Source of the DNA: Pseudoscleropodium purum
Lineage: Eukaryota; Streptophyta; Bryopsida; Hypnales; Brachytheciaceae
Reading direction: 5' to 3'
Assembly (NCBI GenBank): GCA_963969395.1
Contig: OZ017799.1
Location: forward strand, 18,912,501 to 18,976,500
Length of the DNA stretch: 64,000 nt
The translations under genes and the position numbers were made by a program. The notes under the pieces are model-generated. The model saw only the letters and a program-made list of their open reading frames with translations, was not told where the DNA came from and did not search any database. Numbering within the stretch: the stretch's first letter is position 1; the number at the start of each line of letters is the position of its first letter. Below, piece by piece: positions 56,431-64,000 of the stretch.

Positions 56431-58867
56431 CATGACTCATTATGAAGAAGCTCCTTTCATATTGGTAGATAGAGCTATTAACAAAAGATTTTAGGTGTTG
56501 ATCTATACAATATTTTAGAATAGTTTGTAATTTTAATTATAAGTCAATTACTTTAAATTACAAATATCAATGAGTTTCTTGCTTAGAACTTATTGTTGGT
56601 TACTTTCTTCTTATCTTTTGGAGAAATATTGTTTTCATTTTCAATGAGCATTTTATCTAGGCTGAATGGTATTCATATGTGACATCTTTTCTTTTTGTAA
56701 AGTACTTCTTCTTGGTCAAATCTCTTATATACTTCCTTGCTAATTTCATGTTGAAGGATATCTTAGGGTTTATATAAAGGAGAATATTTTTAGTAAGTCT
56801 TTTTTAGCTCTTAGAGTGCACAAAAACCATATCATGACTTTACAAGAACCTTTGGGGCAAGAACAAACAAGCGCCAAAAACTATCCCTAAGCTGACCTTG
56901 AACTACTACCATCCCACTCGAAATCTAGTTGTGATACGTATGTCACTTTTAGGTATCAAATTGAGCTTCTCAATCAACAAATTCACATTTGCTTTGCAGT
57001 ACCTAACAATCAAGAATCAAACCTTGTTTTTTAAATCATCTTTTGGGAGTTAATGTAGTGGATACTATTTGCATCACTTAAAGCATTTTGACATATCTAT
57101 GTTGGGAGCCTATTTTCATTTGGAAGATCAATATAGTTTTGTGCAAATACCATTTGGATACCAAGTTAGAGCTAGATTTGTTGAGATATCAAATTTTCCT
57201 CACTATGTGTTACAATTTCTTAGTCAATTTCAAAGCAGGGGTTTGAAGACCTTTATTAGTGACAGTTTGACAACCTAGCTTCCTTTCAATGATTAGTGGT
57301 AGTAGCCACTTAGCTAGCCAAAGCCTACTTACAACATCAATAAATTGTACACTATAAGAAAACAAGGCCCAAATCGATACTAAATTGTACACAAAATTAT
57401 TTGGGTGGCATTAGTGGCATTTATTTGGAAACTTGTATGATTACTAGTACTACACATAAGATTGCACATTTTGTTCTTGATCTTGTACTTGCCAATCAAT
57501 GAAACTGAAACAAGAGAAAATTTCATGGATTTTGGACACTTCCTACTTAAGAGGTGATCGAGTAGTGAATGTCTTGCTAAAAGTTGGATTCGGATACTCC
57601 TTTTGTAAACTAAGGAAACACAAATGAATTAAAAACCAGTTGTGAATCAAATGTGCTGACATAGGGAATGAGAAGCTAGTCACCATATTAGAAACTATAG
57701 AACAAAAAGAGTCCATGTTGTGCTAAAATTGTCAAATGTAAATGGAGAGAAATGTATCATTAAGTTTTGTCTCTGAATTAGGTCATTTAAAAATCTACCT
57801 TTGTTTACTCCTTACTCTGTTTCTAGATCATGAATGAAATGAAACTGCAATTCCATGCAATATGCTCCCTTTCCTTTGACCTCCATGAATGAATGATCAT
57901 GACTATCTAACAAATGGTATACCTATGTTCGTTTCAATTATACCTCAATTTGCGGCTCCAATTTCTTTGTCCTTATTGCAATGAAGTGTCATAATTTCCA
58001 ATATTATAACTAGCAATGCCAATGTGAACTTTTGTGTCAGAAGTACTACTAATTACAACAACAAACAGCAACAAAATCGTTAATTTTGTCTTTGGATATA
58101 CCATTGACATACTCATTACCTAATTTACTCTTTGGAGATATCATTGACATACATTACCACCATGCCTTACAAAATAGAAGGTAGAGATACAACAGGCAAT
58201 AAGAAGCCAAATTCTTGTATTTTCTTCAAACTTTCCAAGTACAAATGCATTGTATCTTGAAAATAGACTAAAAGGTCTTTCCAATATACTTTGTGGTACC
58301 TCATTTGATGAATTTTAAAGACTAGCACCAATTTGAAATTTTTGGTTTCAAGATAGTTTGAAATGTGAAATTCATATTACAGTAACTGCTGTATTAGGAA
58401 GGGGACATTTTGAGATTGAATTTATCGTGTTTTTGTAGTAGGATCCTTAGAGTAAAGACGAGCATCTACAGATCAAAGGCTTAACTCCTAAACTCTCAAT
58501 AGTATTTTGGAATCCGGGGGTGGCAGCAACATTCAAACTGGCCGAGACTCCACTTAAATTCTCCTCAGGACTTCATTTTACACCTGCAAGTAAACCTAGG
58601 TAGGAGTGACACATGCCTAGTAATTTACACAATGACAATCACCTATCACTGCGCCAAAAGTGACACCAAGTGCCCTGTAACTATTTAACTCTAAACCCTA
58701 AACCCTATTCCATCACCTAGAATCAAAATTGTTCATTTCTTGATCTTTTAGACCATTTTCAATGATTTTTTCTATTCTCTGAAAACAAAGAAGTTTGACC
58801 TAAATTCTGCAAAATGTTGAACAAACGGGGCTTGTGAAAAGTTGAGATTCGCCAATAGACACGTTGT
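56431..58867. other. AT-rich intergenic DNA, no gene
   Basis: No gene recognised. Small frames at 57069-57278 (plus) and 57210-57392 (minus) are not supportable. The last few hundred bases are downstream of the minus-strand methyltransferase gene and would include its 3'-UTR. Confidence 0.4.
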
Positions 58868-61800
58868 TCAAGTGGGTGGTATTTTGACATCCCGGAGAAG
58901 TCTCGCTGCCATTGACCCCGTCCTTCCTGCCTCCCAGCGTTCACTAATGGAAGCTTCGGTCCCATCAGAGTCAGGAAAGCTTGCTCGTGATGCAATTTCT
59001 TTGTTTGCTTCCAAGCTTAGTCCATTAAATGCAATGGCTGTTGAGTCTTGCATTGAACTGCAATCTGCTTCGTCAGGCTCGATACTGCTTGCAGAAGGTT
59101 CTTGTGAACTTGGACATTCTTGCTCAACTGATGATTTGTTGTATTCTTCATGTGCTAGAGAATCTGGTCTAATCAACCTGGATAAAGATGTGAAGAACTA
59201 AGACGAATGGTATTTGGAAGTGTGGAATCAAATTGAACATAAAACACACACCACTTAAAAAAGAGACTTTCATAGTGTAGCAAGACAAAACTAAAAAACG
59301 GAAGAGATTTATCCTTACTAATCTATCAATCTTTCAAAATTTTAATTATGATTTGCTTCAGAACATAACGAGAAAATATCCGAACATATCCGAATATCAG
59401 ACAAATAGTAGAAATGAACCGCACCGCATAATGTAAAGGTCGATACTGCCGTGCTGGTACTTCATATCCATCTGCACTTGTTTGATTCAGATGCAGTAAA
59501 GACGAAAGTATGTCGGAAGGACTCACGTGAACATAGAAATTTACGGTTCTTAAGCCGAAGCTGGATGGCTTCATTACAAAACCACTCTGGTGATAATAAT
59601 AACCTCTAATATGACGCCCATTCAAAATAAGCGTACTGTACAGTGCGTTCCGGACAACATGTTCATAAAGTAGCTCAACGACCTAAATTGAAGCGACTAA
59701 ATGATGTCAATAAAAATTCCATATAAAATTCCAGAAAAAGAAGAGGTTTATTGCTAAAGTCTGGTCTTATGTTCAAAGAGTTGTTATTATTAACACTATC
59801 TTGAAAAACCAAGTTGGATTCCTAACTGACCTTTGCATGAGGGATCTTCTTGATCGTAAAATGGCGTGAAAATAGCTCCTTAAGCTGTTCCTCCACTCCA
59901 CTTGCCCGAAATTCATAACCCAACTGGCAATTCCGCATTTTCAATAGTTATGGATCAAATTGAGCAAAACCTCAAAATGTATAAAGACGACATCAAAATG
60001 AATATAGACGACACAGGAAAAGTCAGTTGTATACCAGCAGGGTGGTCTTGGGACCTGAAAGAGCTAACACTGATTCAAGGAGAGGTGGCAACAAATGCTC
60101 CTTATACACCTTCATACAACAAAAGGCCGTTATAGCATATTCTTTGCTCGTGACTTAACTCGATACCTGGTCACAAGTGCCATACAGTAAATCTCAAGTG
60201 AACGTGCGTATCCAAATACGTACATCTTCAATGCATAAGTGACATACGATGACATGCTCTAATCATGACAAAGTTAACGTGACAAAAGTCAAGGGAAATT
60301 ACGTACAACGTCTGTGCCAATGATATAGTCGAACGGTGGATTTAAGGCCTCTGCTTGTTGCTGATTACCCCAGTCAAGTTCAGATACCTCCACTGACCCA
60401 ATAGGCCCTGCAAACATCAATCCAGAGGGATATGAAGTCTGCACTAAAGAGCTGCGCAGGTCAGAGCAACAAGCTTGAGATACCAAGCTTAAAATTTGAA
60501 CCAATATCACATGCAACGACAAGACCTTAAACCCTCCGCATAAAGCATTCGCATGCCTCCGCATATAATCAACAAGAAACGGAAAAACAGATAAAAATTG
60601 GGATTTCACATTAATCAACGTGTACGATTCCTTGTTATCTGAAGCTTGTTGCTTCGACCTGTGCAATATGAATTAGCCCTTGAATTAGCCTATTAATCTG
60701 GCCGGCAGAAGCAGAGGTTCCCAGATAATGGACAATTTCAAACAGTAGAAACAAACTAATGATGATACCTAAATGAGAATATTCCGAGGCAGAATACTTA
60801 GCCCGGGCCATATTCCTTTCCATATTTCTTCGCAGTAATGGCAACACCTCTGCCTGATCGGTCACCACGACGTCGCATCCCAATAGTGCCATGCCTGCCA
60901 TACATTACCCATCAGTGCAATAACACCATTGATCCATACTATCCCTGGAAGGACTATGAGACCAAAAAGAGGCCGATGGATGACTTTCAAGATTACTGTA
61001 GATTACTGTAGAAAGTGAAGAATGCATCTATGGATCATTTTCGGCAAAGTACCTTGGTAATAGGTCTCGTCCTTCCAGGGCTATAAAAAAATCAACTACA
61101 GAAGTATTCTGAACTCATTCTCATGGACGACTACAAGGAGAAGATTGACCGACCTAAGCCTGATAAACCGCATCCTGCTCCAACCTCTACAACGCGCTTA
61201 TTATGAAGTTTAACCCTGCTGAACTCGCCTTTCTTGCTGTTTTTCTCCTGCACTAGCCCAAGATTGATTCTCATATTAATCCTATTTTCGGGAAGGTTAT
61301 TAATGACATAATTGACAATTAAAGAATTACAGCTGAAATTTTAACAGCTCTCTGAACACTAATTAGAACACAACATAGATTGATAACTGTGAACATTTCA
61401 CTCAGCACATAAACCTGAAGATGCCATTTTACAGCATGAAATTACGGTGGTTATGAAATTTTACCAAATACTTGACAAACACAACCGAGGAGTCCCATAT
61501 CGTTGTTCCCAGATGCTGAGAATTAGGGTCCTGCACTAGCAAGTACCAGATTTAGATAAAATAATTTAGCGAAGCCTCACGCAACCTCGTCAGAGAAAAG
61601 CTATTACTGCGTTCAGATTAGGCATAGATCGAACATTCAGTAGAACAAACAGTCTCCTGTAGCAGAACTTCAATGAGCATGATTTTAACATCAAAATTGG
61701 GCGACAGGATTTGTGTAAAACTCGTCAAACTAGAATTATAGCAAACTCCTCAACCCAAACACGAGCAAGACTGTAATTCCCTTTCTCTACCACTGTTCAA

Positions 61801-62566
61801 CCTTCCAATAAAACTAGAGGGATTGAGACAAAAATTTCAATCACTTTTGAACTGACAGAGTTTTCCATCAATCCGGTTCAGAAAATGAGAAAAACTAATA
61901 TATAAACGTGTGTACAGATCCGAAAGCAGTTCAAGAGATTTGGAGACAGTAGTACTATGGAGGATCCATCATGCAGATTCACCTTATGTAAGGAATGACA
62001 GACAATGAAGTCCTACCCAAACTATACAGGACCCAAGTCTAGTGGCAATGTGATTTCTGAGGGTAATCAAACAGCACTCGAAGCCGGGATAGGGGGACCC
62101 CATACGCAGGCTCTTAACCATCAAGCCTGGAGAAAGAAACCCTAAAGTATGTTGAATTTCCTAACCCTTCAGTACAATCTAACCAAGATTCGCTATGCAG
62201 ATATGAAGATGAGAGTAAACGCAACACACCTGGGACAGAAGAAGCTTGTGGCCCAAAACTTCCATCTCAACTTTGCATGTTAGAGGAGTATTAAATCTGC
62301 AAACACCATACACAAAATGAAAAAGCTACCCCACACACACACACGACTCTGAGTCTTACACGTCTCCTATACACTTCATCCCAAAGATAGAGTCGAAATT
62401 AGGTCAGAAAGATTCGCAAGATTCCTGCGCATCCGAAATCGAACACCAGACGAAATTGCTTACAGTCCTCACATTCCTTATACCAACACCCCACTCTCAA
62501 AGCAACTCCCACAAAAGAAACCAAATCACCAATGGTGAAGGCAAGAAAAACCTACATATCCTCCAT
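58868..62566 (-). CDS. METTL21-type class I SAM-dependent methyltransferase (ten exons)
   Basis: Family 16 methyltransferases modify lysines of proteins such as chaperones and elongation factors. A phase-continuous model was read: 62566-62556, 62296-62230, 61530-61465, 61247-61154, 60894-60769, 60407-60307, 60109-60035, 59923-59831, 59682-59527, 59197-58868; all introns are GT-AG; product 372 residues. It starts MEDIFNTPL, with an 11-base first coding exon. Motifs: HLGTTIWDSSVVFVKYLE (residues 32-49), motif I VVEVGAGCGLSGLGMALLG (67-85), VVVTDQAEVLPLLRRNMERN, SELDWG, and the family signature PFDYIIGTDVVYKEHLLPPL; then TTLLLGYEFRA. The last two exons (about 160 residues), ending in an acidic Ser/Glu-rich tail, do not resemble the usual short C-terminus. 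Target protein unknown. Confidence 0.92.
62332..62344. repeat. (CA)n microsatellite
   Basis: An uninterrupted CA run of 13 bases within intron 1 of the methyltransferase gene. Confidence 0.7.
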
Positions 62567-64000
62567 GGCTGCTGTTCAACGAAAATTCTCTCGCGAGTAC
62601 TCTTTATTTCGATTCCGTGGCTAGAAGGAGCACATTGTCTAAACTCTGCGCATTGCTTGTGTCTGATGCCCTGTGAGGACGCTCTAGAAATGATCGCTAC
62701 GATGCTTAAGCCATCAATTCAAAAATATGTATCACATTTGAATTTCTGCGGCGACGACGCACATTCTTTGCTCTAAAGTTTTGTAGACGAAATTGACACT
62801 AATTGAGAGAGGCGATCGGGAAATAAGAAGATGGGTTTGAATGGGAAGAGGAAATGGAATACACGCGAAGAGCAAGAGAGTTGGTGTTGCGGGGAGCGTG
62901 AATCACGTCAAATAAGGAATGCGACAATGGGACTGCCACAGGGGCGAGGCAATAGTCGGTGAGAGAGGAAGCAGGTTGAAATGTTTTAATATTTTTTTCC
63001 AAAAAAATACAAATGTGAGAAATGGGGAGAGCAATTGAAATTTTAAATTTTTGACAAAGTATGAATTGGTTATGAATTTTTGAAGTTTGTTGCCCAATTC
63101 ACTCCAAAGAGTCTCCAAACTATTCTAAAATGAGCAAAAAAATGTATTCATAATGGTCACTACTATAGTAGGCCCTATGTCATTGTTACCACCATAGTAA
63201 AAATAAAAGTAATTTTCTAATTTTCTAATTCATAATAACTTCAAAATTCAATAACTTTCACATTGTAGGTTGGAATACCACAAAACAAAGCCCATGCACT
63301 AAAGTTTTTTGAGGATAACAAGAATGCAGTCGAAGGATGCACAGGCTAAAAGATCTCACTACAATAAAACAAACAAACAACCTAACTTAATGGATGGATC
63401 TTACACACCTAAAGTAGTCACAGGAATGTTGTCATATTTTCTTCATCCCATTCTCAATCTTTAGATAATAGAGATGTAGCACTCTTTAATTGGTTTTCTT
63501 TGGCTTGCAAAGGTCCCATACTCTAAAGATTGACAATGGCCATTCTTTTCCTCAAGAGGTGAAAAATGGGCATGAAGAAGATTTCTTTATAGAAGCTTTC
63601 ATTTGTTTTTTTGAAGTTTCACCCCTTTACTACCAATTTCACCATTGTTGTCTTTATCATCGTTGGATTTTTTCACCTCCTCCCCTACTATTTTGGAAAA
63701 CATTCGTGTTTCTTTCTCTAAAATTGAGCTTCACCTCTAAGTAGAAATTGATCATGTTTCTTTCAATTGTATTTCAAAAACCTTTGTAGTAGAGGTTTTA
63801 CTATCTAATCAAGAAGTTACTATCTATTCACCATTCTCATTCTCTACAAGTCAAAATGTCACATCTTCTTCGAGGAGAAGGGCTTCCAATTGGCTCTTCA
63901 TATCATTCTATAACTTTTCATTCTTCATAGAAGTTTCATTCTCAAAATTAAAAAGCATGACAACCCTTAATAATTCCCCCAAGGAAGTCTCACTAAATCA
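62567..64000. other. Upstream of methyltransferase gene, then AT-rich DNA
   Basis: 62567-62900 is GC-richer and presumably holds the minus-strand gene's 5'-UTR and promoter; the 106-codon plus-strand frame at 62456-62776 is antisense to it and shows no domain. 63058-63095 resembles the last part of the dispersed repeat at 17340 and 36461 (GAATTGGTTATGAATTTTTG). Beyond that nothing is recognised up to the window edge. Confidence 0.4.

Noticed and set aside
62456..62776. 106-codon plus-strand protein
   Set aside because: It overlaps the methyltransferase first exon and 5' region on the other strand and shows no domain.

Overview
This 64-kb window is nuclear DNA of a land plant. The genes are split by GT-AG introns, long AT-rich stretches separate a few more GC-rich genes, and plant-type Gypsy, Copia and hAT elements are present. 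A seedless plant, probably a moss or other bryophyte, fits best: the kinase relic resembles expanded bryophyte kinase families, and a DUF1348 gene and a Xi-class GST occur together. That placement is inference and the species is not resolved. There is no tRNA, rRNA or CRISPR array, and no bacterial-style operon.

Layout. 1-3.5 kb holds two small inverted-repeat transposons in gene-free DNA. 3.5-10.7 kb is a gene island: a 5' region carrying a duplication, a mitochondrial-type lipid-A-disaccharide synthase (lpxB, + strand), a convergent glutathionyl-hydroquinone reductase (- strand), and an unidentified split gene (- strand) that abuts a possible TTAA-flanked element. 10.7-30 kb is mostly AT-rich non-coding DNA, with a GC-rich hAT MITE and an intact-ended Gypsy chromovirus that has lost its reverse transcriptase and RNase H. 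30.4-32.6 kb holds a two-exon DUF1348 (NTF2/SnoaL-fold) gene with tandem duplications in its intron and upstream region. 36-51 kb is a transposon graveyard: a hairpin, two hAT relics, a foldback element, a complete-ended Copia element with a second copy of the same GC-rich hAT MITE nested in it, and another MITE. 51.9-54 kb is a peculiar zone densely sprinkled with a CCAA-x-TTGG-like motif. 54.7-56.4 kb is a decayed protein kinase. 58.9-62.6 kb is a METTL21-type methyltransferase gene for which a continuous ten-exon model could be read.

The host genes (LpxB, GHR, DUF1348, METTL21-like) do not form one pathway; they are independent housekeeping genes. The main novelty is in the small transposons: hAT MITEs with exact 8-bp target duplications, TTAA-flanked elements, a foldback and a MITE that share an internal motif, and the unexplained motif-rich zone at 52-54 kb. 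All exon borders and element ends were read by eye, with no database searches.
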